Below are positions 34,532 to 42,982 of a DNA stretch of 64,000 nt, one piece after another (the first letter of the stretch is position 1; every line of letters begins with the position of its first letter). A model generated the notes under the pieces. The model saw nothing but the letters and a program-made list of their open reading frames with translations. It ran no database searches and was not told where the DNA came from. Source of the DNA: Aeromonas sp. RU39B. Lineage in GTDB: Bacteria > Pseudomonadota > Gammaproteobacteria > Enterobacterales > Aeromonadaceae. The position numbers and the translations under genes were made by a program. The DNA lies in assembly GCF_900156095.1 (NCBI RefSeq), contig NZ_FTMJ01000008.1:62001-126000 (forward strand), given 5' to 3'.

Positions 34532-36532
34532 ATGGCGTTCGATCTACTGGGAATTGGCACCACTGGCGTGCTGTCGCACCAGAAAATGTTGCAGACGACC
34601 AGTAACAACATCGTCAACGTCAACAGTGCTGGCTATGTGCGCGAGAAGACCGTCCTTTATACCAACAGCATTGGTTACGGGGTCGGTGAGTCGGTGACCT
34701 CCCGGGTGATCAACCAGTACATCCTTGGCGAATATCGTCGGGATACCTCGGCGTTGGGCTATGCCAACGGCCGCTATGATCAGCTCAGTTATGTCGATAG
34801 CCTGGTGAGTGACAGCTCCAACAGCGTCGGCAATACCATCATGTCTTACTTCAACGGCATTCACAGTGCCAACGAATCTCCGTCAGAGCTGGCCGCCCGT
34901 ACCCGACTGCTTAGTGAGATGGATACCATGGTCAGCCGCTACCACACACTGGCTGGCAAGCTGGAAGATCAGACCACCTCGATCAATAACCGACTCACGG
35001 ACGGGGTGAAGAAGATCAACGGATACATCAGTAGCATCAATGAGCTCAACGAGTCCATTCTCAAGACCCGGGGTACCGAGGAAGAGAACCTGATGCTCTA
35101 TGACCAACGGGATGAGGCGATTCGTCAGCTCTCGGAGATGATGGATATTCGCACCGTGGATCAGGGTAATGGTGCCGTGTCGGTCAACTTGGCCAATGGC
35201 CAATCGCTAGTGTTGGCGGGTACCTATGCGCAGTTGGCGGTCACCACCGGAGACCCAGACACCAAGCAGACCCAGTTGCAGTGGAAGCTGGGCACCAGTA
35301 CCACCAATGTGGATACCGATAACGTTGGTGGCACCTTGGGCGGCCTCTATCAAGCGCGCAAAGATCTCGAGCCCGCCAAGCGCCAGCTTGGTCAACTGGC
35401 CGTTGCTATGGCCGATTCCATGAACCAGCAAAACAAGATGGGGATGGATCTCGATAACGAGATCGGTTCGGATCTGTTTTCCATCAGCAGTTCATCTGCG
35501 CTGGCCTATCAAAAAAATACCGGTACGCCGAGCGGTACCGTTAACTTTGTTGCCGGTAAAGGTGGCGAAGTGACCACCTATGACTATGAGGTCCATTTTT
35601 CCAGTGCGACGGGTTATGAGGTGTTCTCTGTTGATGCCGACGGGAATGCCACGTCGGTGCTCACTGGTAGCACACCGCCAGCCACCTTTGAGGTGCCTGG
35701 GCATGGAATTGAGCTCACGCTGGGCGGCTCTCCAGCCAGCGGTGACAAACTTCTGTTCCAACCCACCAAGGAGTCTGCGGTTCAGCTTAAAAAAGTGATC
35801 ACCCGCGGTGAGGATCTGGCGCTGGCTGCCCCTCTCAAGACAGACAAGAATTCACAGAACCTGGGCAATGGCGTGATATCGCTTAACGGTATCTATAACA
35901 CCAGCACCGGCTCTGGCTTTTCCGGAAACAGCTTGTCCGCCACCGCGCCTCAGATCGTCAAGATCAATGCCAGCGGTGACTACGAGGTCTATCAGTCTAA
36001 CGGTACTACCCTGATCGGTACGGCGGCAGCCTCGACCAAGGGACAAAACCTGATGGCGAATCTGGAAAATCCGGCGGGTTCGGGGACCAAGGTCTATACC
36101 GACCCGACCCAATCGCCAGGCTATGAATTCAGTATCACCGGGCAAGTAAAAGAGAACGATAGCTTCTCGCTGGGCTATAACAGCAATGGTTTTGCCGATA
36201 ACTATAACGGTTTGTTAATGGCTGATTTGCAAACCCAGGATTTGGTTCGCAAGCCCAGCAGTAGCACCAGTGACGATAAAATGACTTTCTCTGAAGCCTA
36301 TACGGCGATGGTGGTCGATATCGGTAACAAGACCAGCTCGGCCAAGACGTCGGTGGCGGCGGCAACGGCTAAACTTGAGCAAAGCTCCGGTATTTTTGAA
36401 AGCACCGCCGGAGTCAATTTGGAAGAAGAGGCGGCCAACCTTATCCGCTACCAGCAAGCCTATTCGGCATCAGCTCAGGTGGTCAGCACAGCCAAGTCCC
36501 TGTTTGATACTCTGCTCTCTTCAGTGAGGTAA
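34532..36532 (+). CDS. flgK: Hook-filament junction protein FlgK (HAP1)
   Basis: A 666-residue first hook-associated protein. The N-terminal coiled-coil region has TSNNIVNVNSAGYVRE, and the C-terminal region ends with GVNLEEEAANLIRYQQAYSASAQ, the FlgK/FlgL-type helix. The long middle (about residues 330-560) is variable and rich in Gly, Ser and Thr, as in other polar FlgK proteins. It needs the FlgN chaperone. GGAGA precedes the ATG. Confidence 0.95.
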   Translation: MAFDLLGIGTTGVLSHQKMLQTTSNNIVNVNSAGYVREKTVLYTNSIGYGVGESVTSRVINQYILGEYRRDTSALGYANGRYDQLSYVDSLVSDSSNSVGNTIMSYFNGIHSANESPSELAARTRLLSEMDTMVSRYHTLAGKLEDQTTSINNRLTDGVKKINGYISSINELNESILKTRGTEEENLMLYDQRDEAIRQLSEMMDIRTVDQGNGAVSVNLANGQSLVLAGTYAQLAVTTGDPDTKQTQLQWKLGTSTTNVDTDNVGGTLGGLYQARKDLEPAKRQLGQLAVAMADSMNQQNKMGMDLDNEIGSDLFSISSSSALAYQKNTGTPSGTVNFVAGKGGEVTTYDYEVHFSSATGYEVFSVDADGNATSVLTGSTPPATFEVPGHGIELTLGGSPASGDKLLFQPTKESAVQLKKVITRGEDLALAAPLKTDKNSQNLGNGVISLNGIYNTSTGSGFSGNSLSATAPQIVKINASGDYEVYQSNGTTLIGTAAASTKGQNLMANLENPAGSGTKVYTDPTQSPGYEFSITGQVKENDSFSLGYNSNGFADNYNGLLMADLQTQDLVRKPSSSTSDDKMTFSEAYTAMVVDIGNKTSSAKTSVAAATAKLEQSSGIFESTAGVNLEEEAANLIRYQQAYSASAQVVSTAKSLFDTLLSSVR

Positions 36533-36537
36533 CCGGT

Positions 36538-37743
36538 ATGCGCATCACGACCAACATGATCTACAACCGTAACCTCAATGCACTGTCGGGCATCAACGAG
36601 CGGCAAAATGTGGCCTATGACCAGCTGATGACCGGCGAGCGGTTCAAAACATCCGGGCAGGACCCATCCGGGATGGGGCAAAAGCTCGAACTGACCAATG
36701 AAATCGATCTGTTTAAGCAGTACACGGTCAACGGTGGGTTACTGCAAAACAGTTTGAGCCATGAAGAGACCATTATCAGCTCGCTGAACGATGCGATGAT
36801 GAGTGCCACTACGCTGATCCAAAAATCCAACAGTGGCGCCATTAGCCAGGATGAACGCGAAGCGATTGCCAACGAGTTGACGGGTCTGCAAAAGCAGATG
36901 TATGACCTGATTAACTCGAAAAACTCACAGGGTGAGTACATCTTCGGTGGCAATAAGAACATGATTCCTCCTTATGTGCGTGATGCCTCGGGGAATTATG
37001 TGTTCCAGGGCGATACCGGTCAGCGGCAACTGCAGGTATCCCCAAGTGTCAAAATTGCGGCCAGTGACAGCGGCATGGATCTGTTCGAGTCAATTCCCAC
37101 CCGCCGCACAGCTACGCCATCAAGTGCCAACCTAGCGATCACCGTCAAGGAGCAGTCGCAATTCGACAGTTACTACTCCAGCGTCTACCAGCCTTCGGGT
37201 AGTAACAGTTATACGGTGAGCACCACGGCTGGCTCACCGGATACTTACCAGATCGTTGACTCAGGTGGCACTGTGCTACAGACCGGGGACTATGTCAGTG
37301 GCGAGAGTATCGCTTTTAACGGACTGGAGTTAACGGTGAATACTCCGGCGGGCGGCACGGCGCAGACCTTTGCGCTGGATCCGGCCACCAATGATAACAT
37401 CCTCAACGGGATGGAGACCTTTATCAATAAACTCAAAGATCCCACTATCACGCCAGACGATTTTCAGGCCGCGGTGGCGGATGCGTCGGTGCACATGAGT
37501 AATGCCCGTTCGCGGACCGATCGCGCCCTGGGCGATATCGGGGCACGCATGAACAGCCTGGATCAGGCGCAGGATTCCAATAGTGCTATCGATACCTTTA
37601 ACCAGGAAGTGCGTGCCAAAGTCTCCGAGGCGGATATGTATGAAGTGGTCTCGGCACTAGCCAAAGAAGATGCCGCTTTGTCAGCCGCCCAGCTGTCGTT
37701 TAGCAAGATAAGCAAGCTCACGTTGTTCGACTATCTGCGCTAA
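36538..37743 (+). CDS. flgL: Hook-filament junction protein FlgL (HAP3)
   Basis: A 401-residue flagellin-like protein: N-terminal MRITTNMIYNRNLNALSG and QLMTGERFKTSGQDPSGM, C-terminal VSALAKEDAALSAAQLSFSKISKLTLFDYL. It joins the hook to the filament with FlgK. It lies five bases after flgK and is followed by a strong terminator, so it ends the flgFGHIJKL unit. Its middle region (residues about 180-300) is variable. Confidence 0.95.
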   Translation: MRITTNMIYNRNLNALSGINERQNVAYDQLMTGERFKTSGQDPSGMGQKLELTNEIDLFKQYTVNGGLLQNSLSHEETIISSLNDAMMSATTLIQKSNSGAISQDEREAIANELTGLQKQMYDLINSKNSQGEYIFGGNKNMIPPYVRDASGNYVFQGDTGQRQLQVSPSVKIAASDSGMDLFESIPTRRTATPSSANLAITVKEQSQFDSYYSSVYQPSGSNSYTVSTTAGSPDTYQIVDSGGTVLQTGDYVSGESIAFNGLELTVNTPAGGTAQTFALDPATNDNILNGMETFINKLKDPTITPDDFQAAVADASVHMSNARSRTDRALGDIGARMNSLDQAQDSNSAIDTFNQEVRAKVSEADMYEVVSALAKEDAALSAAQLSFSKISKLTLFDYLR

Positions 37744-37757
37744 TCCCTGTTTGCCAG

Positions 37758-37784
37758 AAAAAACCGCCCTTGAGGCGGTTTTTT
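37758..37784 (+). terminator. Terminator after flgL
   Basis: Hairpin AAAAAACCGCC-5-GGCGGTTTTTT, 14 bases after the flgL stop. It ends the sigma54 unit before the sigma28 flagellin genes. Confidence 0.92.
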
Positions 37785-37865
37785 CATATTTATCCTAAAG
37801 CACCCAGCGTGGTTGCCGATAACTAGTTAGGCCGGAGATGAAGCAGGCAGCGAATAAAAAAATGC

Positions 37866-37892
37866 TAAAGCTTTGCTCGGCAAGACCGATAA
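37866..37892 (+). promoter_or_regulatory. sigma28 promoter of flaA
   Basis: TAAA, a 15-base spacer and ACCGATAA (consensus TAAA-N15-GCCGATAA). It lies 58 bases before the flaA ATG. Confidence 0.9.
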
Positions 37893-37950
37893 ACAAGTAG
37901 GCGCAAAAAACAATAAAAGCCTATTTATACAAACGCTTAGGAGAAAAATC

Positions 37951-38862
37951 ATGGCAATGTATATCAACACTAACGTGTCGTCGCTGAACGCTCAGCGCAA
38001 CATGAACAACGCCACCAAGGCGCTGGACACATCCTATACCCGTCTTGCTTCCGGCCTGCGTATCAACAGCGCAAAAGATGATGCCGCCGGTCTGCAGATA
38101 TCCAACCGTTTGACCTCCCAGATCAACGGCCTGGATCAAGGGAACCGTAACGCCAACGATGGTATTTCGGTGGCTCAGACTGCCGAAGGTGCAATGGATG
38201 AAGTGACTTCCATGCTGCAGCGCATGCGCACCCTGGCCCAGCAGTCATCTAACGGCTCTAACAATACTGATGACCGTACTGCACTTCAGCAGGAGTACGA
38301 TCAACTGATGACCGAAATCAACCGTGTCGCCACTGACACCACATTCGGTGGTCAGAAGTTGCTTAACGGTGGATATAAAGGAACATTCCAAGTCGGTGCT
38401 GATGCAGGTCAAACCATTACCTTCAAGATGACGGCAGCCTTTACCATTAAGGGCATCTCATCCGCCACGAAGGGCAGCGCGACCATCACCACTAACGCAA
38501 GCGGTGAGCCTTATACCATTACTGCACAAAATGGTACTGCGGTCACCACGACCAGTCTGCAGAGTATCAAGTCTGCCAGTGCTGCCCAGACTGCGATGGC
38601 TAACCTGGACTATATGATCAAGGCGGTGGATAGCAAGCGAGCTGAGCTGGGTGCCGTACAAAACCGGTTTGATTCGACTATCCGTAACCAGACCAACGTA
38701 TCTGAGAACGTCAACTCAGCACGAGCTCGGATCCGTGATGCAGATTTCGCGGTGGAAACAGCGAACCTGACCAAGCAGAACATTCTGCAACAGGCAGCCT
38801 CCACCATTCTGGCGCAAGCCAACCAACGTCCGCAGTCGGCACTTTCCCTGCTGCAGGGCTAA
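37951..38862 (+). CDS. flaA: Polar flagellin FlaA
   Basis: A 303-residue filament subunit with conserved D0/D1 ends: MAMYINTNVSSLNAQRN, LASGLRINSAKDDAAGLQIS and C-terminal ETANLTKQNILQQAASTIL. The central region (about residues 165-225) is Ser/Thr-rich (SATITTNASGEPYTITAQ) and surface-exposed, so it is the probable site of O-glycosylation by the Maf system encoded downstream. No Cys is present. The ATG at 37951 has TAGGAG upstream; the open frame extends further upstream but contains the promoter. FlaB is about as similar as two tandem duplicates can be. Confidence 0.96.
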   Translation: MAMYINTNVSSLNAQRNMNNATKALDTSYTRLASGLRINSAKDDAAGLQISNRLTSQINGLDQGNRNANDGISVAQTAEGAMDEVTSMLQRMRTLAQQSSNGSNNTDDRTALQQEYDQLMTEINRVATDTTFGGQKLLNGGYKGTFQVGADAGQTITFKMTAAFTIKGISSATKGSATITTNASGEPYTITAQNGTAVTTTSLQSIKSASAAQTAMANLDYMIKAVDSKRAELGAVQNRFDSTIRNQTNVSENVNSARARIRDADFAVETANLTKQNILQQAASTILAQANQRPQSALSLLQG

Positions 38863-39041
38863 TATAAAAAGGTGCAGGGCGGTTGTTCAGGCCGCCCTGC
38901 GAGGATGGAACAAAGGGGTGTTCGGATCGCACTTTGTTCTATCGGGAAGAGTTACACGTCTTCTTATGACAAATCCAAGTGTCGTTCAGTATTCAGCTAC
39001 TGTCACGCCTTGGTGCTAATCTCCTGAGCGTAAGCTCTTTT

Positions 39042-39066
39042 AGGCCGGTTTACCGGCCTTTTTTTG
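39042..39066 (+). terminator. Terminator of flaA
   Basis: Hairpin AGGCCGGT-TT-ACCGGCCT followed by a run of T. It lies 180 bases after the flaA stop, so the flaA mRNA has a long 3' untranslated end. Confidence 0.85.
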
Positions 39067-39222
39067 TTGTGTCGATAACCCGACACTTACTTCCCATATG
39101 CACTATGTGTGCCAACAAAAATCCCCCGCGATATCCCTTCTAAAAATGCTCAGGTGACGAACAGAGGCTCTCTTTGTCCAAAACAAGCGGAGAAAAGTTG
39201 CCGCCTTGGGCAATAATTTTCC

Positions 39223-39249
39223 TAAAGGATTCTTTTACCCCGCCGTTAC
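39223..39249 (+). promoter_or_regulatory. sigma28 promoter of flaB
   Basis: TAAA, a 15-base spacer and GCCGTTAC. The -10 differs from the consensus GCCGATAA at two positions, so flaB may be weaker than flaA. Confidence 0.7.
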
Positions 39250-39428
39250 AGAGAATGAGCAAATCGAGGGGTGTTCGGAAACCACAAAGTTTGCACTGCT
39301 GCGGGTCATCTGTCCGTTCAACAGATACCCGCCAGGGGAGGAAGGACCGTTCAACCTGACTCCCCGATCGGTGGGACGCCGTTTGGCTGGCGCAACCCGC
39401 AGTTGACAGTTCATCGGGAGAATTTCTT

Positions 39429-40337
39429 ATGGCCATGTATATCAATACCAATACGTCATCACTGAACGCCCAGCGTAACTTGATGAATACCAACAAATCC
39501 TTGGACACGTCTTATACCCGTTTGGCTTCAGGCCTGCGGATTAACAGTGCCAAGGATGACGCTGCCGGTTTGCAGATCTCCAACCGTTTGACTTCTCAGA
39601 TCAGCGGTCTGGATCAAGGTAACCGTAACGCGAATGATGGTATCTCGGTTGCCCAAACGGCCGAAGGTGCGATGGAAGAAGTCACCAGCATGCTGCAACG
39701 CATGCGTACTCTGGCTCAGCAATCTGCCAACGGCTCCAACAACACGGATGACCGTAGTGCACTGCAGCAGGAATACGATCAACTGACGACTGAAATAAAC
39801 CGTATTTCCAGCGACACCACCTTTGGTGGCCAGAAGCTGCTGGATGGTAAGTACAAGGGTAACTTCCAGGTTGGTGCTGATGCAGGTCAAACCATTACCT
39901 TCAAGATGACCTCTGCCTTTACCATCAAGGGCATCGCTTCTGCTACCAAGGGCAGTGCAACTATCACCACTAACGCAAGTGGCGAGCCGTATACCATCAC
40001 AGCACAAAATGGTACTGCTGTTACTACTACCAGTGTTCAGAGCATCAAGACTGCCAGTGCGGCACAAACTGCGATGGCTAACCTTGACTACATGATAAAG
40101 GCCGTAGACAGCAAGCGTGCGGAGCTGGGTGCGGTGCAGAACCGTTTCGATTCGACCATCCGTAACCAGTCCAACGTATCCGAGAACCTGAGCTCTGCAC
40201 GTTCCCGTATCCGTGATGCAGACTTCGCAATGGAAACTGCCAACCTGACCAAGCAGAACATTCTGCAACAGGCTGCCTCCAGCGTGCTGTCCCAGGCTAA
40301 CCAGAGACCGCAGTCCGCACTCTCCCTGCTGGGTTAA
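39429..40337 (+). CDS. flaB: Polar flagellin FlaB
   Basis: A 302-residue second filament subunit, nearly identical to FlaA in the ends and in the central Ser/Thr-rich region (SATITTNASGEPYTITAQ). The differences lie mostly near the N-terminus (NLMNTNKSLDTS) and around residues 90-145. It has its own sigma28 promoter and a leader of about 170 bases. No terminator separates it from flaG, so part of the transcripts may read on. Tandem flaA-flaB is the usual arrangement for Aeromonas polar flagella. Confidence 0.96.
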   Translation: MAMYINTNTSSLNAQRNLMNTNKSLDTSYTRLASGLRINSAKDDAAGLQISNRLTSQISGLDQGNRNANDGISVAQTAEGAMEEVTSMLQRMRTLAQQSANGSNNTDDRSALQQEYDQLTTEINRISSDTTFGGQKLLDGKYKGNFQVGADAGQTITFKMTSAFTIKGIASATKGSATITTNASGEPYTITAQNGTAVTTTSVQSIKTASAAQTAMANLDYMIKAVDSKRAELGAVQNRFDSTIRNQSNVSENLSSARSRIRDADFAMETANLTKQNILQQAASSVLSQANQRPQSALSLLG

Positions 40338-40373
40338 TCCGGTAGATAGAGTAACGACCAAGAGAGGAGCGAC

Positions 40374-40808
40374 ATGATGAACAGTGAATTATCTGTGCAG
40401 ACATCCGTCACTCCCTCTCCTCTGCAGACCAGTAACAAGAGCGGCCAGCAGGCCGCTCCGTTGCTATCAGCCGGGTCTGAAGAGCAGCGGGTGATTGATG
40501 CCAAAAGTGATAGCCGTAAAGGGGAAAATCCCCCTAGCTCACCCATGAGCGTTACGGATATGGAAAATGAGGTACAGAAATTGCAGGAGTTTGGCCAGTT
40601 ACAGGGCTGGACTGTCAATTTCAGCCTGGAGAAAGATCTTAACCAGGTAGTTATCAAGGTGGTGGACGCTGACACCAAGTCAATGATTCGCCAGATCCCA
40701 TCGGAAGAGCTGTTGGCTATCAGCAAGCGAATCCGTGCCTATCAGGAAGAGGGGATGAACGGTACGAGTGGTTCGCGCACCGGCCTGCTGCTTGATAACG
40801 AAATCTGA
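40374..40808 (+). CDS. flaG: FlaG family protein
   Basis: A 144-residue protein with a disordered N-terminal half (Ser, Pro, Gln) and the conserved FlaG C-terminal domain: LQGWTVNFSLEKDLNQVVIKVVDADTKSMIRQIPSEELLAISKRI (positions about 79-123). FlaG affects filament length in several bacteria, with longer filaments when it is missing. It lies between the flagellin and cap genes. GAGAGGAG precedes the ATG; a second ATG follows immediately. Confidence 0.9.
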   Translation: MMNSELSVQTSVTPSPLQTSNKSGQQAAPLLSAGSEEQRVIDAKSDSRKGENPPSSPMSVTDMENEVQKLQEFGQLQGWTVNFSLEKDLNQVVIKVVDADTKSMIRQIPSEELLAISKRIRAYQEEGMNGTSGSRTGLLLDNEI

Positions 40809-40834
40809 GCACCGAAGTTGGAAGGAGTGGGAAA

Positions 40835-42217
40835 ATGGCAACCATTACGTCAGCGGGGGCAGGGTCGGGTCTGGATTTGGAATCGGTGATTTCTTCCAGC
40901 GTGGCCGCCAAAAAAACTCAGCTGCAGCAACCGATCACGACCAAACGAACCAACACCCAGATTACCCTCTCTGGCATCGGGCAGCTCAAGTCTGCGATCT
41001 CCTCTTATGTCTCCACCTTGCAGGCCATGTCGAAGGACGGGGCGTTCAATAAGCGCTCGGTGGCTGTAACCCAAGACAAAGATAACCCGGTACTCAAGGT
41101 AGAAACCAAGAGTGGGGCATCTAACGGCCAATACAACATCACCGTCAACAAACTGGCGACGACCAGCAAATTTGAGGGAACTTTCAACAATTCCACCGAC
41201 TCTTTGGTGACCGAAGATGGAACACTGACTTTCAAGGCTGGTGACAAAACCTTTTCGGTTGATGTGAAGGCGGGTGATTCACTGCAATCGATCCGCAAGC
41301 GCATCAATAATGATGGTGATAACTTCGGGTTGACCGCCAATATCCTGACGACCTCGGATGGTAAAGCCAAACTGGTGATGGATTCGGGCGTAAGTGGTAC
41401 CGGTAATGATCTGCAAATCAGCGGTAGCACAACAGGGCTCACAAGTTTCGCCTCTTCTCTGAGTAAGACTCAGTCAGCGGGTAGCGCAGAGATCTCGGTT
41501 GACGGTAATACCTTGACCAGCGCGACCAATACCTTTGATGACACGATTGTGGGCCTCAAGGTGACGGTACTGAGAACCTCCGATAAAGATACCGATGGCA
41601 GTGCCAAATCGAACAAGGTTGATATCACCACCGACAAGGCTGGTATCAAGGATATGATCAAGAGCTTTGTCGATGGGTACAATTCGCTGGTGTCCAAAAG
41701 TACAGCGCTGGGAAAGCGTAATACGGTGACTGCAGGAAAAAGTCAGGATGATGGTGGTGCATTGGCCGGGGATTCGGTTACTCGCGCGGTCACCAACCTG
41801 ATGAGTGGCACGATTACCGAACCGTCAAAAAACTCATCAACTTTTTCAACTATTTTCCAGCTCGGTGTCAAGATGGATAACAAGGGTGTGTTATCTATTG
41901 ATGATGAAAAGCTCACAGATGCCATCGATAAAAACTTCGATCAAGTGGTTGCCATTTTTGGTGGCGAAAATGGTGTTGCCGGAAAACTGGCTGATCAGTT
42001 GGATGACTATTCCAAGACGGGGGGTCTGCTGGCTCAGCGCGAAAATAGCCTAAATGATGACCTTCGAGAATTGAGTCGGAAGGAATCTGATGCCACGACT
42101 CAGTTGACCAAGTATGAAGAATCACTTCGGGCCCGGTATGGTAGCCTCGACACGCTGCTATCCAAACTGAAACAGTCCTCTTCGTATTTGTCGCTGCTCA
42201 ACACAAGTAGTAGCTGA
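40835..42217 (+). CDS. fliD: Filament cap protein FliD (FlaH)
   Basis: A 460-residue HAP2 cap that folds flagellin at the filament tip. The N-terminal signature SAGAGSGLDLESVISSSVAAKK is typical of FliD, and the C-terminal coiled coil ends with TTQLTKYEESLRARYGSLDTLLSKL. The middle region is Ser/Thr- and Asp-rich. Called FlaH in Aeromonas. GGAAGGAG precedes the ATG, 26 bases after flaG. Confidence 0.95.
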   Translation: MATITSAGAGSGLDLESVISSSVAAKKTQLQQPITTKRTNTQITLSGIGQLKSAISSYVSTLQAMSKDGAFNKRSVAVTQDKDNPVLKVETKSGASNGQYNITVNKLATTSKFEGTFNNSTDSLVTEDGTLTFKAGDKTFSVDVKAGDSLQSIRKRINNDGDNFGLTANILTTSDGKAKLVMDSGVSGTGNDLQISGSTTGLTSFASSLSKTQSAGSAEISVDGNTLTSATNTFDDTIVGLKVTVLRTSDKDTDGSAKSNKVDITTDKAGIKDMIKSFVDGYNSLVSKSTALGKRNTVTAGKSQDDGGALAGDSVTRAVTNLMSGTITEPSKNSSTFSTIFQLGVKMDNKGVLSIDDEKLTDAIDKNFDQVVAIFGGENGVAGKLADQLDDYSKTGGLLAQRENSLNDDLRELSRKESDATTQLTKYEESLRARYGSLDTLLSKLKQSSSYLSLLNTSSS

Positions 42218-42263
42218 CAAAAACCATCATCAAGACGTTAATGGTTAATGCGGACTCATCGCT

Positions 42264-42683
42264 ATGTACAGAAAAAATATCAAAGCCTATACCACGCATA
42301 ATCTTCAGTCAGAACTGGCTGTCGCTGATCCTCATCGTGTCATCCAATTGCTGATGCAAGGCTGTTTGGAGCGCCTAGCTCAAGCCAAAGGGGCGATTGA
42401 ACGCAAGGATTTGGAAGCGAAGGCAGAGTCTATTTCGAAGTCGATGGCTATTATCAATGGCCTACAAGATTCGCTCGACATGTCGTTTGGTGAGGTTCCA
42501 CAAAATCTGGCATCGCTCTATGACTACATGAAAGAGCGGTTGATGGATGCCAGTCGCCATCTCGATATCAGTGCCATTGATGAAGTTATGCAACTGATGA
42601 TTACCATCAAGAGTGGCTGGGATGCCATTCCTGTTGAAGAGCGTGAGCGGGCCTTTAGCGAACAAAAAAGCAGGGCAGTATGA
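42264..42683 (+). CDS. fliS: Flagellin export chaperone FliS (FlaJ)
   Basis: A 139-residue four-helix chaperone that binds the C-terminus of flagellin before export. Family motifs are ADPHRVIQLLMQGCLERLAQAKGAIE and AIINGLQDSLDMSFGEVPQNLASLYDYM. Called FlaJ in Aeromonas. It overlaps the next gene by four bases (ATGA). With fliD upstream and a FliT-like gene and maf1 downstream, it shows that glycosylation genes are tied to filament production. Confidence 0.93.
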   Translation: MYRKNIKAYTTHNLQSELAVADPHRVIQLLMQGCLERLAQAKGAIERKDLEAKAESISKSMAIINGLQDSLDMSFGEVPQNLASLYDYMKERLMDASRHLDISAIDEVMQLMITIKSGWDAIPVEERERAFSEQKSRAV

Positions 42684-42976
42684 CCACACTGCCTGATGAG
42701 GTCTTGGCACTTGGCGAGAGGATGTTAAGTGCTCTGAATACTGACCAATTAGAACTACTCGATGAACACGCCAATGACTATCTGCAGATGGTTGATGAGT
42801 TATTTGTCCATCGTGAATTATCGCAAGCATTGTCGCCAGATCTCACCGCTGTCTTGCAGCAGTACGCCCGTATTATTGAGCGAGTGAGCACAATGCGGGA
42901 TGCTGTCTCTGGTGAGTTGCAGCGTGTTGCCCAACTGGACCGGGTCGCCAGTTTTTACCGAAAACACAGTGGATGA
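42680..42976 (+). CDS. FliT-like small flagellar protein
   Basis: A 98-residue protein predicted to be all helical (ALGERMLSALNTDQLELLDEHANDYLQ, LQQYARIIERVSTMRDAVSGELQRV). Its place between fliS and maf1, its size and helical pattern resemble FliT, the FliD chaperone, but the sequence similarity is weak. The start overlaps the fliS stop by four bases. It could instead be a partner of Maf1. Confidence 0.6.
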   Translation: MTTLPDEVLALGERMLSALNTDQLELLDEHANDYLQMVDELFVHRELSQALSPDLTAVLQQYARIIERVSTMRDAVSGELQRVAQLDRVASFYRKHSG

Positions 42977-42982
42977 TGTCGG

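Larger units (their letters stand above)
38863..39428 (+). promoter_or_regulatory. flaA-flaB intergenic region
   Basis: 566 bases without a gene I can support. It holds a GC-rich hairpin right after flaA (38874-38900, GCAGGGCGG / CCGCCCTGC, no T tail), a strong terminator (39042-39066), the sigma28 promoter of flaB (39223-39249) and a leader of about 170 bases. A 12-base word (GGGGTGTTCGGA) occurs twice, at 38915-38926 and 39268-39279. Short open frames inside the leader have no ribosome binding site. Confidence 0.6.
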
